From: Roseospira marina
GTDB lineage: Bacteria; Pseudomonadota; Alphaproteobacteria; Rhodospirillales; Rhodospirillaceae
Direction of reading: 5' to 3'
DNA: 64,000 nt
Assembly: GCF_014197855.1 (NCBI RefSeq)
Contig: NZ_JACIGJ010000013.1
Span: 62,001-126,000, forward strand
Shown piece by piece: positions 34,202 through 44,489 of the stretch. Position 1 is the first letter of the stretch. Each line of letters begins with the position of its first letter. A program made the position numbers and the translations under genes. The notes under the pieces were generated by a model that saw nothing but the letters and a program-made list of their open reading frames with translations, was not told where the DNA came from and searched no databases.

Positions 34202-35554
34202 ATGGGACTGACGGGATTGATGCGCGAGCGTATGGCGCGCGATGAGGGGCCCATCCGGGTGGCGCTGGTGGGAGCCGGGAAGTTCGGCGCGATGTTCCTG
34301 GCGCAGGCGCCGACCAGCCCCGGCATTCGGGTCGTCGCGATCGCCGACCTGGATCCCGCTCGCGCGCGCCGCACGCTGGAAAGCGTCGGCTGGCGCGCCG
34401 ACCGCATCGACGCGGTCCGCATTGGCGATGACGCCGAAGCCGTGATGGCGGCGGACGATGTCGAGGTGGTGGTTGAGGCCACCGGCGACCCCTGGGCCGG
34501 CCTCCGCCACGCCCGCGCCGCCCACAAGGCCGGCAAGCACGTGGTCATGGTCAACGTCGAGGCGGACGTCCTGGCCGGTCCCCTGCTCGCCCGCGAGGCC
34601 AAGGCGGCCGGCGTGGTGCACTCCATGGCTTATGGCGACCAGCCGGCGCTGATCTGCGAGCTGGTGGACTGGGCGCGGGCCTGCGGGTTCGAGGTGACCG
34701 CCGCCGGCAAGGGCACAAAATACCTGCCCGGGTACCATGAATCGACGCCCGAAACGGTCTGGGACCACTACGGCATCAGCGGGGAGCAGGCGGCGGCCGG
34801 CGGCATGAACCCGCGCATGTTCAACTCGTTCCTCGACGGCACCAAGTCCGCCATCGAGATGGCGGCGGTCGCCAACGCCACCGGGCTGGCGGCCCCCGTC
34901 CACGGTCTGGGCTTCCCGCCCAGCGGCGTCGACGACCTGCCGCACACCCTGCGGCCGCGCGCCATGGGCGGGCAGCTCGACGGGCGCGGCATGGTCGAGG
35001 TGGTCTCGTCGCTGGAACGCGACGGCCGACCCGTCTTTCGCGACCTGCGCTGGGGCGTGTATGTGACGCTGGAGGCGCCGACCAACTACGCCGGGGCCTG
35101 TTTCCGCCAGTACGGGTTGCTCACCGACCCCAGCGGCCGCTTCGCCGCCATGTACAAGCCGTTCCACCTGATCGGCATGGAGTTGAACGTCTCCATCCTG
35201 TCGGCCGTGCTGCGGCGCGAGCCCACCGGCACCCCGCGCCAGTTCTCCGCCGACGTGGTCGCGGTGGCCAAGCGCGACCTGGCCGCCGGCGAAACCCTCG
35301 ACGGAGAAGGCGGGTTTACGGTCTGGGGCCGGCTGACCACGGCCCGGCGCTCCCTGTCGGACGGCGCCCTGCCGATCGGGCTGGCCCACGGGGTCCGGCT
35401 GACCGCGCCGGTCCGCCGGGGTGAGGTGGTGCGGCAGACCGACGTGGCGCTCGACGAGGCGCACGAAGCGGTCGCCCTGCGCCGCGCGCTGGAAGCGGAC
35501 AGCCGCGCCACACTTGGGCTGGATCCCCTGCCCACGCCGGCACCGGTGGCCTGA
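34202..35554 (+). CDS. NAD(P)-dependent oxidoreductase with C-terminal SAF domain
   Basis: 450 residues. The N-terminal Rossmann fold has VALVGAGKFGAMFL (about residues 18-31) and the middle resembles homoserine dehydrogenase (VVVEATGDPWAGLRHARAAHKAGKHVVMVNVEAD). The C-terminus is a SAF domain (VVAVAKRDLAAGETLDGEGG). This is the COG4091 'predicted homoserine dehydrogenase with SAF domain' group; some relatives act on sugar acids, but the substrate here is unknown. ATG at 34202 is backed by GGAGGGA. No partner gene adjoins it: Hsp20 lies 313 bp downstream. Confidence 0.85.
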   Translation: MGLTGLMRERMARDEGPIRVALVGAGKFGAMFLAQAPTSPGIRVVAIADLDPARARRTLESVGWRADRIDAVRIGDDAEAVMAADDVEVVVEATGDPWAGLRHARAAHKAGKHVVMVNVEADVLAGPLLAREAKAAGVVHSMAYGDQPALICELVDWARACGFEVTAAGKGTKYLPGYHESTPETVWDHYGISGEQAAAGGMNPRMFNSFLDGTKSAIEMAAVANATGLAAPVHGLGFPPSGVDDLPHTLRPRAMGGQLDGRGMVEVVSSLERDGRPVFRDLRWGVYVTLEAPTNYAGACFRQYGLLTDPSGRFAAMYKPFHLIGMELNVSILSAVLRREPTGTPRQFSADVVAVAKRDLAAGETLDGEGGFTVWGRLTTARRSLSDGALPIGLAHGVRLTAPVRRGEVVRQTDVALDEAHEAVALRRALEADSRATLGLDPLPTPAPVA

Positions 35555-35867
35555 GTCCGCCGCCGGACTGCGCAAATCGATACGGGGGGCTCTACCCAAG
35601 GATGGATCCGCCCTCCTTCGAAAGCAGGGACCGCATTTTTTCCCTTGCGCGCCGTTTTTCCCTCACCCAAATCATTCGCGTTCGGTTGCCCAACCGGGGA
35701 CCGGACAGAGCACAACGGGGTCATGCGGCACGTCCGGTGGCCCCGGTGCACAGCCGAACGGGCGCGATCGTGACGATGCGCCCGGCCCATAGAGCGGTTC
35801 GCAGTCCGACCTACATTCGGCGTCGGCGGAACCGTCCATGAAGTCGCTTCTGAAGGAGGACTCCATC
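35555..35867. other. Intergenic region and probable leader of hsp20
   Basis: 313 bp without a gene. It holds a possible heat-shock promoter (35644-35672). The last 60 bases before the Hsp20 ATG can fold, partly covering the ribosome site GAAGGAGGA. Confidence 0.4.
35644..35672 (+). promoter_or_regulatory. Possible RpoH-type promoter for hsp20
   Basis: CTTG at 35644 is followed 18 bases later by CCCAAAT, a partial match to heat-shock sigma promoters. It would give a leader of about 190 nt. Based on partial consensus only. Confidence 0.3.
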
Positions 35868-36362
35868 ATGCGTACCTTTGACCTCGCCCCCCTGCACCGC
35901 TTCGCCATCGGCTTCGACAACGTCAGCCGCCTGCTGGATGCCGCCAGCCGCGTCGACGAGCAGGCCACCGCCTATCCCCCGTACAACATTGAAAAGGTCT
36001 CCGAGAACGACTACCGGATCACGATGGCCGTGGCCGGGTTCGCGCCCGAGACCCTGGACGTCACCGTGCACGACAGCACGCTGGTGATCTCCGGCCGTCA
36101 GGAGCGCGCCACCGAAGAGGCGAACCGCTACCTGCATCGCGGCATCGCGACCCGGGCGTTCGAGCGCAAGTTCGAGCTGGCCGATCATATCAAGGTGCGT
36201 GGTGCGTCCATCGAGAACGGCCTGCTGCACGTCAGCCTGGAGCGCGTCGTGCCGGAGGAGAAGAAGCCGCGCAAGATCGAGATCGCCTCGACCACCGGAG
36301 CCACCGCCCTGGAGCATCAGACCGAAGACGCCCAGCCGAGCGAGCAGGTTGCCGCCGCGTAA
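35868..36362 (+). CDS. Small heat shock protein, Hsp20 family
   Basis: 164 residues. The alpha-crystallin domain spans about residues 40-130: YNIEKVSENDYRITMAVAGF, LVISGRQE, YLHRGIATRAFERKFELADHI and the ENGLLHVSLER strand. It resembles class A alphaproteobacterial/IbpA-like holdases that bind unfolding proteins in the cytosol. AAGGAGGA sits 8 bases before the ATG at 35868. A strong hairpin follows the gene. Confidence 0.95.
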   Translation: MRTFDLAPLHRFAIGFDNVSRLLDAASRVDEQATAYPPYNIEKVSENDYRITMAVAGFAPETLDVTVHDSTLVISGRQERATEEANRYLHRGIATRAFERKFELADHIKVRGASIENGLLHVSLERVVPEEKKPRKIEIASTTGATALEHQTEDAQPSEQVAAA

Positions 36363-36415
36363 CGGCCGACGCCCGATAGGCTTTGCCTGTCCGGCGTCAT
36401 AGAAAGTGTGTCTCC

Positions 36416-36446
36416 GCCCCGCGTCCGGGTCTTCCGGGCGCGGGGC
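36416..36446 (+). terminator. Terminator-like hairpin after hsp20
   Basis: CCCCGCG pairs with CGCGGGG, with an inner CCGG/CCGG stem and a short loop. Only a weak T-rich tail follows. Confidence 0.5.
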
Positions 36447-36533
36447 ATCCGTTTGCGGGCCAACCCCTTTGCGCCGCTGAACCGGATCGGTATATGAAGG
36501 GCCGCATCGTCCCCTGAACGACCGGAGCCCGGC

Positions 36534-37667
36534 ATGACCCGCCGCATCGTCTGCACCTACCACGTCACGGCCGACGCCGACACCATCGAGGCCCGCGCCA
36601 AGGGCATCGCGGTCGAGCAGTCGGTGGAGATGCCTCTGGCCGCCATCACCGATCAACGGGTGATGGACGAGATCGTCGGCAAGGTGCAGGACATCGCGGA
36701 GCTGGCGCCGGGCCTGTACGCCGTGACCATCGGGCTGGCGACGGAGACGGTGGGCGACGACGCCGGCCAGCTCATCAACATGATCTACGGCAACACCTCC
36801 ATTCAGCCGGACACCGTGCTGGCGGACGCCGCGTTCCCGCCGGAGATCCTGGAGACGTTCGGCGGCCCGCGTCAGGGCATCGCCGGATTGCGCGCCCGCG
36901 TGAACGCACCCGACCGCGCGCTGACGTGCTCCGCGCTGAAGCCGCAGGGCCTGCCGGTGCCGGGGCTGGCCGATCTGGCCTACCGCTTCGCTCTGGGCGG
37001 CCTGGACTTCATCAAGGACGACCACGGCCTCGCCAACCAGCACTACGCGCCCTATGTGGAGCGCGTGCCGGCCGTCGCCGCCGCCGTGCGCAAAGCACGG
37101 GAGGAAACCGGGGGCCAGACCCGCTACATCCCCAGCCTGACCGGCGGCCTCGACCAGTTGCGCGAACAGGCCCGCATCGCCCGCGACGAGGGCCTGGACT
37201 GCCTGATGATCCAGCCCATGATCTGCGGTTTCCCGGCCATGCAGACGCTGGTGCGCGAAAACCCGGACATGGCGTTCTTCACCCATCCGACCATGACGGG
37301 GGCCGCGCGCATCGATCCCCGGTTCCTGCACGGCACGCTGTTCCGCCTGCTGGGCGGGGACGCGGTGGTCTACACCAACCACGGTGGCCGCTTTGCCTTC
37401 ACCCGCGAGGTGTGCATGGAGCTGGGCCAGCGCGCCACGCGCTCGTGGAACGGCCTGAAGCCCGCCCTGCCCGTCCCGGCCGGCGGCATGACCCTGGACC
37501 GGGTGCCGGAGATGATCGAATGCTACGGCCGCGACGTCATGCTGCTGATCGGCGGCGGCCTGCTGCTGGCCAAGGAAAACCTGGTCGAGGAAACCCGGAC
37601 ATTCCAGGACCATGTCGCGGCCCTGAGCGCGGCGGCGCCCGCCTCGGTTGCCGCCGTCGCCGAGTAG
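36534..37667 (+). CDS. RuBisCO-like protein (form IV), probable MTA-isoprenoid shunt isomerase
   Basis: 377 residues with the RuBisCO large-subunit fold. Lys136 is in LKPQG, the loop KDDH (161-164) carries the carbamylation-type Lys and metal-ligand Asp, and HPTMTGA, NHGGRFAFTRE and the phosphate site LIGGGL follow. KDDH replaces KDDE and other carboxylase residues are missing, so it is a RuBisCO-like protein and not a CO2-fixing enzyme. In Rhodospirillum rubrum the equivalent converts 5-methylthioribulose 1-phosphate to 1-methylthioxylulose 5-phosphate, acting with a cupin sulfurylase. The next gene is a cupin 19 bp downstream, supporting that role. Confidence 0.88.
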   Translation: MTRRIVCTYHVTADADTIEARAKGIAVEQSVEMPLAAITDQRVMDEIVGKVQDIAELAPGLYAVTIGLATETVGDDAGQLINMIYGNTSIQPDTVLADAAFPPEILETFGGPRQGIAGLRARVNAPDRALTCSALKPQGLPVPGLADLAYRFALGGLDFIKDDHGLANQHYAPYVERVPAVAAAVRKAREETGGQTRYIPSLTGGLDQLREQARIARDEGLDCLMIQPMICGFPAMQTLVRENPDMAFFTHPTMTGAARIDPRFLHGTLFRLLGGDAVVYTNHGGRFAFTREVCMELGQRATRSWNGLKPALPVPAGGMTLDRVPEMIECYGRDVMLLIGGGLLLAKENLVEETRTFQDHVAALSAAAPASVAAVAE

Positions 37668-37686
37668 GATCAAAGGAGAGACGGAC

Positions 37687-38178
37687 ATGCGCGACGACAC
37701 GTCGAAGCCGGCCACCCCGCCCGTCCGCCGCCAGACAGAGCCGCAGCGCTGGGAGGGTGTGGACGTGCTCGCCTACAAGGAGGAAGGCAGCGCCCCCTTC
37801 AAGGCGGTGACAAGGCAGATCCTGTTTTCGGAGCCCTGGCTCGGCTGCGAGCTGCGCTATTTCGAGGTCGCGCCCGGCGGGCACAGCACCTTGGAGCGCC
37901 ACGAGCACGCGCACGGCGTCATGATCCTGACGGGCGCCGCCCTGTGCCTTCAGGGCGACACGGTACGCCGCGTGAAGTCGCAGGATCTGGTGACGATCGC
38001 GCCCATGACATGGCACCAGTTCCGCACCCTCGGCGATGCGCCCATGGGCTTTCTGTGCATGGTCAACGCGGAGCGTGATCGCCCGCAGTTGCCGACCGAG
38101 GCCGACCTGGAGGGCCTGCGCGCCACGCCGGCCGTTGCGGCCTTCCTGGACGGGCAGGACCCAACGACGTCTGAATAG
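37687..38178 (+). CDS. Cupin, probable methylthioxylulose-5-phosphate sulfurylase
   Basis: 163 residues, one cupin barrel with a metal site HEHAHGVMILTGAALC (His, His, His) and a second His in PMTWHQFR. AAAGGAGAGA precedes the ATG. It follows the RuBisCO-like protein gene by 19 bp, the R. rubrum arrangement in which the cupin releases methanethiol and yields 1-deoxyxylulose 5-phosphate for isoprenoid synthesis. The function here is inferred from pairing. Upstream enzymes of the shunt (MTA phosphorylase, MTR-1-P isomerase) are outside the window. Confidence 0.78.
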   Translation: MRDDTSKPATPPVRRQTEPQRWEGVDVLAYKEEGSAPFKAVTRQILFSEPWLGCELRYFEVAPGGHSTLERHEHAHGVMILTGAALCLQGDTVRRVKSQDLVTIAPMTWHQFRTLGDAPMGFLCMVNAERDRPQLPTEADLEGLRATPAVAAFLDGQDPTTSE

Positions 38179-38244
38179 CGGGCCGGCTACCGACTCCATA
38201 GGTCATCGTTCGATGCCGTTGGTCTTCAAGAGACCCTAGCGCCC

Positions 38245-40047
<1,803 letters not shown>

Positions 40048-40348
40048 GGATGGTCGAACCTGCAACGGGGGGAGCGGCGGCGCGCACAAGCAACGGGGCG
40101 GATAGCGCGGTCTGACCCGCGCCCCGCCCGATGGCGCCGGAGGTCGGCACGCGCGGTCGGTGCTCGGTGTATAGGAGCAAACCGGTTCGGGTTCAACACG
40201 CGGCCCGGGGGGCGCACGTCGGAACCGACCTGGAAACCGCCCCGCCGCGTCCATATTCGCGCCATTCTGCGGGTGTCTCTTGACGGATGGGACCGACTGT
40301 CCGAGGAACGGGCCCAGCACCGCCGCCGCGATCACAGGAGGAATCATC
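40048..40348. other. Divergent region lepA / SYLF protein
   Basis: 301 bp between divergent genes; both promoters should lie here. No convincing hexamer pair or repeat was found. It contains a ribosome site for the SYLF gene (AGGAGGAA) at the right end. Confidence 0.3.
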
Positions 40349-41431
40349 GTGGATCGCCTTCGTTCGACCCTCTGCCCATCGATCCGGACGCGGGCCACCC
40401 CGCGTGCCATCGCCCGGCACACCGGGCCGCTGGCCCTGGCCCTGGCGCTGACCGTGGCACCGATCGCGCCCACCCTGGCGCAGACTGCGGGCTCGGCGAG
40501 CGATCCCGGCGCGCCCGTGCCGCTGCTGGGTCCCTCGACCGGAACGCTGGATCCAAGCCAGGGCGAACTGGACCAACCCCCGATGGCGACGCCGGCACCG
40601 GCCGACGACACCACGGCGCCCCAAAACCCGGATCTGGGGCCGCCCCGGGTCATCGGCGGCGGACCGGGCAATCCGCCCACGACGGAACTGGCCCCGCCGC
40701 CCGCCCCGACCAGCCCGCAGGGACAGGTTCTCGCCCCCGTCGGCCCGGAGAGCGCCGGGGCGCCGATCCCGACACGCGGTAGCACCGACCCGGCCGACGC
40801 CGACGCCCTGGCCAAGGCCCTGGGCGCGGTCGCGGATGCCACGGTCACGGTTCGAGAGCTGCGCCGCAACAGCGGGTTCAAGGTGGAGCTGAACGACTTC
40901 CTTGGCCGAGCCCGCGCCGTCGTCGTGGTGCCGAGCTTCTTCAAGGGCGGTTTCGTCCTCGGCGCGGCCTACGGCACGGCGCTGCTGAGCGTCCGGGATG
41001 ACACCGGCGCCTTTTCCGAACCCGCGTTTCTGGAGATGTCCGCCGGCAGCCTCGGTTTTCAGGCCGGGGCCCAGGACTCGCGCGTGATCCTGCTGGTCAT
41101 GACCGAGGCCGGCCTTCAGGCCATCCTGAAGGACAAGTTCAAGCTGGAAGCGGGGGCCAGCATCAGCTTCGGCACCTTCGGCGGCGGGCTGTCGACCGGC
41201 AGCACGACCGACGTCAACCAGGACATCGTCGCCTTTTCGCACAGCCGCGGCCTGTTCGCCGGCGGCGCCTTCGAGGGCGCGGTGATCGAACCCCGCCCGC
41301 ACTGGAACGCCGCCTACTACGACGCGCCCACCGTGACGCCCCGCGCCATCCTGTTCGATCGCAGCGTATCCAATGCGGCGTCGAGCCCGCTGATCGAGGC
41401 GTTGCAGGAACCGGTGCCGGGCGGTGGATGA
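40349..41431 (+). CDS. Secreted SYLF/YSC84-domain lipid-binding protein
   Basis: 360 residues from a GTG start with ACAGGAGGAA 7 bases upstream. An N-terminal signal peptide ([19 protein letters not shown]) and a Pro-rich stretch of ~100 residues precede the SYLF domain ([26 protein letters not shown]..., [46 protein letters not shown]). SYLF domains bind phosphoinositides or other lipids. In bacteria the role is unknown, probably periplasmic. The stop overlaps the cobQ start. Confidence 0.82.
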   Translation: MDRLRSTLCPSIRTRATPRAIARHTGPLALALALTVAPIAPTLAQTAGSASDPGAPVPLLGPSTGTLDPSQGELDQPPMATPAPADDTTAPQNPDLGPPRVIGGGPGNPPTTELAPPPAPTSPQGQVLAPVGPESAGAPIPTRGSTDPADADALAKALGAVADATVTVRELRRNSGFKVELNDFLGRARAVVVVPSFFKGGFVLGAAYGTALLSVRDDTGAFSEPAFLEMSAGSLGFQAGAQDSRVILLVMTEAGLQAILKDKFKLEAGASISFGTFGGGLSTGSTTDVNQDIVAFSHSRGLFAGGAFEGAVIEPRPHWNAAYYDAPTVTPRAILFDRSVSNAASSPLIEALQEPVPGGG

Positions 41432-42932
41432 GGCCGGTCTCCGGGGGTCCGACATCCGACGCCTGAACGCCCTGCGCGGGGGTCGCCCTGCGCGGGCCGT
41501 CATGCTTCAGGGCACCGGCTCCGACGTCGGCAAGTCGCTGCTGGTCGCGGGCCTGTGCCGCGCGTTGACCCGTCAGGGCCTGACCGTGCGGCCGTTCAAG
41601 CCGCAGAACATGTCCAACAACGCCGCCGTCACCGTCGAGGGCGGCGAGATCGGCCGGGCGCAGGCGTTGCAGGCCCGAGCCTGCGGCGTGCCGCCCTCCG
41701 TGCACATGAACCCCGTGCTGCTGAAGCCGCAGACCGACGTCGGCAGTCAGGTGGTCGTACAGGGCACGGTCTGGGGCAATGCCAGCGCGCGCGACTACAC
41801 CCGCCTGAAGCCCGATCTGATGCCGGCCGTGCTGGACAGCTTCGCGCGCCTGCGGGCCGAGGCCGACGTGGTGGTTGTGGAGGGGGCCGGCAGCGCCAGC
41901 GAGGTCAACCTGCGCGCCGGCGATATCGCCAACATGGGATTCGCCGTGGCGACGCAGACGCCGGTCGTGCTGGTCGGGGATATCGACCGGGGCGGCGTTC
42001 TGGCCTCCCTGGTCGGCACCTGGGCGCTGCTGCCCGCCGAGGACCGCACGACACTGCGCGGCTATGTCATCAACAAGTTCCGGGGCGACCCCAGCCTGTT
42101 CGATCCGGCGGTGGCGATGATTGCGGCGCACACGGCGGGCCTTCCCTGCCTGGGCGTGGCGCCGTGGTTCGACCGGGCGCGCGACCTGCCCGCCGAGGAC
42201 GCCGTGGCGCTGGAGGCCCCGGCGGCCGCCCGTGCCGGCGCCCCCCTGAAGGTGGCCGTGCCGCGCCTGTCGCGCATCGCCAACTTCGACGATCTAGACC
42301 CGCTGTCCGCCGAACCGGACGTTGCCCTGTCGGTCATCCAGCCCGGCCAGCCGCTGCCCGGCGATCTGGATCTCGTGCTGCTGCCCGGCTCCAAGGCCAC
42401 GCTGGCCGACCTCGCGTTTTTCCGCGCCCAGGGCTGGGATGTGGATCTGCTCGGCCACGTCCGGCGCGGCGGCGCGGTGCTGGGGGTGTGCGCCGGCTAC
42501 CAGATGCTCGGACGGACGGTCGCCGATCCGGACGGGATCGAAGGGCCGCCGGGCTCCGCCGAGGGCCTCGGCCTGCTCGACGTCGACACGGTCATCGGCC
42601 CCACCAAGACCTTGCGGGACGGCCCGCTGGGCTACGAGATGCACATGGGCGTGACCCAGGGGCCGGACGCCGGGCGTCCCTGGCCGGGCGCCCTGGCCGG
42701 CATCGACGGTCTGGCGGCGAAGGGCGCGGCGCGGGCGGATGGCCGCGTGCTCGGCTGCTATCTGCATGGCCTGCTGAATCGCGATGCCACGCGCGCGGCC
42801 CTGCTGTCGGGGCTGCGGCCCGGCCGGGAGACAGGGCCTGCGTTCGAAACCCGGGTCGAGGCCGCGCTGGACGCCCTCGCCGACCATGTCGTCGCGCATC
42901 TGAATGTGCCGGCCCTGCTCGACCTGGCCTAG
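41424..42932 (+). CDS. cobQ: Cobyric acid synthase
   Basis: 502 residues. It amidates four side chains of adenosylcobyrinic diamide with glutamine and ATP. The ATP-binding N-terminus has [11 protein letters not shown] and [11 protein letters not shown]; the C-terminal glutamine amidotransferase has the nucleophile in [10 protein letters not shown] (about residue 355) and His in CYLHGL. The GTG start at 41424 overlaps the SYLF stop; an ATG near 41502 would skip about 26 non-conserved residues. No other cobalamin gene and no B12 riboswitch is seen nearby. Confidence 0.94.
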   Translation: MDEAGLRGSDIRRLNALRGGRPARAVMLQGTGSDVGKSLLVAGLCRALTRQGLTVRPFKPQNMSNNAAVTVEGGEIGRAQALQARACGVPPSVHMNPVLLKPQTDVGSQVVVQGTVWGNASARDYTRLKPDLMPAVLDSFARLRAEADVVVVEGAGSASEVNLRAGDIANMGFAVATQTPVVLVGDIDRGGVLASLVGTWALLPAEDRTTLRGYVINKFRGDPSLFDPAVAMIAAHTAGLPCLGVAPWFDRARDLPAEDAVALEAPAAARAGAPLKVAVPRLSRIANFDDLDPLSAEPDVALSVIQPGQPLPGDLDLVLLPGSKATLADLAFFRAQGWDVDLLGHVRRGGAVLGVCAGYQMLGRTVADPDGIEGPPGSAEGLGLLDVDTVIGPTKTLRDGPLGYEMHMGVTQGPDAGRPWPGALAGIDGLAAKGAARADGRVLGCYLHGLLNRDATRAALLSGLRPGRETGPAFETRVEAALDALADHVVAHLNVPALLDLA

Positions 42933-43037
42933 GCGCAGGGCTGGACGACCCCACCCGCACCGACGACACTGGCGTTCGGAACCCCGGTGTGAGACCACAC
43001 CGCATCGGCCAAGAATCGTGACCAGAAAGGGCTCGAT

Positions 43038-43970
43038 ATGATGGCAGAACGGAGACGAGACGCGACCGGGGCGCGCCCTGGTCTTTTGGCGCGGCTCTTC
43101 GGACGTGGCGCGTCAGACGCCGACGCGGGAGCGATCGCCACCGACCGGTCCGCCGCCGCAACCGACTGGCGTGCCCTGGTGGACGGTCTGCGCGCGCTGG
43201 ACCTTCGGGTGGCCGCGCCCGTCCATGGCCCTGTGATTTTGGACGCAGGGCCACCCGCCGAAGCGATCGCGGCGGCGCCCCTGTCGATCGCGGCGGTCGT
43301 TCCGTTGCAGCACGCCCTGATGGTCCTGCTTCCGGTCCGGTTGGACGAGCCGGTGACCGACGCACCGCGCGCCGGCGCGTGGCAGATCGGCACGGGCCGA
43401 CACGCCCAGACGATCCCGAACCCGCTCCCGCTGCTGGACCAGGTGCTCGGTGCCCTTCGCGCGCGGGTCGGCCGCGTGCCGGTACAGGGGCTTGTCGTCG
43501 CCCTTCCGGATGCCGTGCCACATGGGGTCCCCCTGCCCGCCCGGGTGTCCGAGCCAAGCGATGTCCGCGCGCTGCTGCGGGACTTGGCCGGGGGCGGGCA
43601 TACCAGCCTCCCGACCCTTGAAGAAGCCTGGGCGGCCCTTACAGGCGAATCCCGGGCCGAGGGAAACCTGGCCGATGGACCGGACCCCTCGCCCGCGCCG
43701 CCGCCGACGCTCGGGACCGGACGGACTCGCGATGGGACCGAACCGTCCCTGGGGCTGGACACGGCGGCACAGCCCGCCCCGACCATCGCCCCGGAGGTCT
43801 CCCCCCCCAATGCGATCCGGCCCGTTGAACCAGCCGGAAACCGCACCCGCCCGCGAAACGGCGTGATCCCGGTAGACGTCGAGGCGCGCCCGGCATCGGC
43901 GCCACCGCCCTTCCGTCGCGCCGATGCCCTGGCCCTCCCGAGCGAGTTGAGTCCGGCCGCCCCGCCCTAA
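43038..43970 (+). CDS. Unknown protein with degenerate NERD-like domain
   Basis: 310 residues. Residues ~45-175 resemble the nuclease-related (NERD) domain: SIAAVVPLQHALMVLLPVRL for the beta strands around the ExK site, W.IG....QTIPNPLPLLDQVLGALRARVG for the NP(L/V)xQ helix, and VQGLVVALPDAVPHGVPLP for the last strand. The catalytic Asp and E-x-K residues of active members are not present. Residues ~200-310 are Pro-rich and disordered. No signal peptide or membrane segment. The family call is by eye and uncertain. It stands alone after cobQ with a 519-bp gap downstream. Confidence 0.6.
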   Translation: MMAERRRDATGARPGLLARLFGRGASDADAGAIATDRSAAATDWRALVDGLRALDLRVAAPVHGPVILDAGPPAEAIAAAPLSIAAVVPLQHALMVLLPVRLDEPVTDAPRAGAWQIGTGRHAQTIPNPLPLLDQVLGALRARVGRVPVQGLVVALPDAVPHGVPLPARVSEPSDVRALLRDLAGGGHTSLPTLEEAWAALTGESRAEGNLADGPDPSPAPPPTLGTGRTRDGTEPSLGLDTAAQPAPTIAPEVSPPNAIRPVEPAGNRTRPRNGVIPVDVEARPASAPPPFRRADALALPSELSPAAPP

Positions 43971-44489
43971 TGGGGAGGCACCCTCGACTCGGCACACTTG
44001 ATACGAAGGTCTCCGGCGCCAGCGACACGGTGTACGGGTGACAGCCTCGTCCCGCACCTGCGTCCCATGAAACCCAGCCCCACCCGATGCGCCACCCGGT
44101 CATCCGGTCTTGAAGAGCGATCGCCTGACCTAGGAATACACGGTGTTTCTCGCGCGATGGTAATCGGCACCGATAGAGGTCGTGAACACCCATCCTTAAT
44201 CGCTCCCAAGGACGTCTCGCGGTCAATGGGGGCAGATGGACCGCGCCGAGGGTCTATCCGGCAAGCGCGGTCCACGCATCACAGCCCCCGGCAGCCCTCG
44301 CCCCATCGGGTTCCGCAATGTTATATCAAGGGGTTGGAGACGACCGCCGTCCTCATGGCTCTGGACTCACCGCAAACCCCGGGGCACTCTTTTGGAAACG
44401 GACTCGGGTGTGTGCACGGGGACTCAGCCTGCTGAATCCACGGCGGACTCTTAGAGTCTGCGCCTGCGATCCCGCCCGGTCGCGGCATT
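43971..44489. other. 519-bp gap upstream of the REC-DHp-GGDEF-EAL gene
   Basis: No open frame looks genuine on either strand, and base composition is less G+C-rich than the genes around it. At 44443-44465 GGCGGACTC and GAGTCTGCGCC form an imperfect inverted repeat just upstream of the large regulator gene. No transposase or tRNA signature is seen. Confidence 0.4.

Noticed and set aside
36534-37667. Genuine RuBisCO large subunit
   Set aside because: Too short (377 residues) and the KDDE active-site motif reads KDDH. No small subunit or phosphoribulokinase is nearby.
40048-40944. 299 extra in-frame codons upstream of lepA
   Set aside because: Low-complexity Ser/Pro/Arg-rich translation antisense to the SYLF gene. 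LepA homology and length fit the ATG at 40047.
41130-41424. Cobalamin riboswitch upstream of cobQ
   Set aside because: cobQ starts inside the end of the SYLF gene, so there is no leader, and no B12-box-like sequence was seen.
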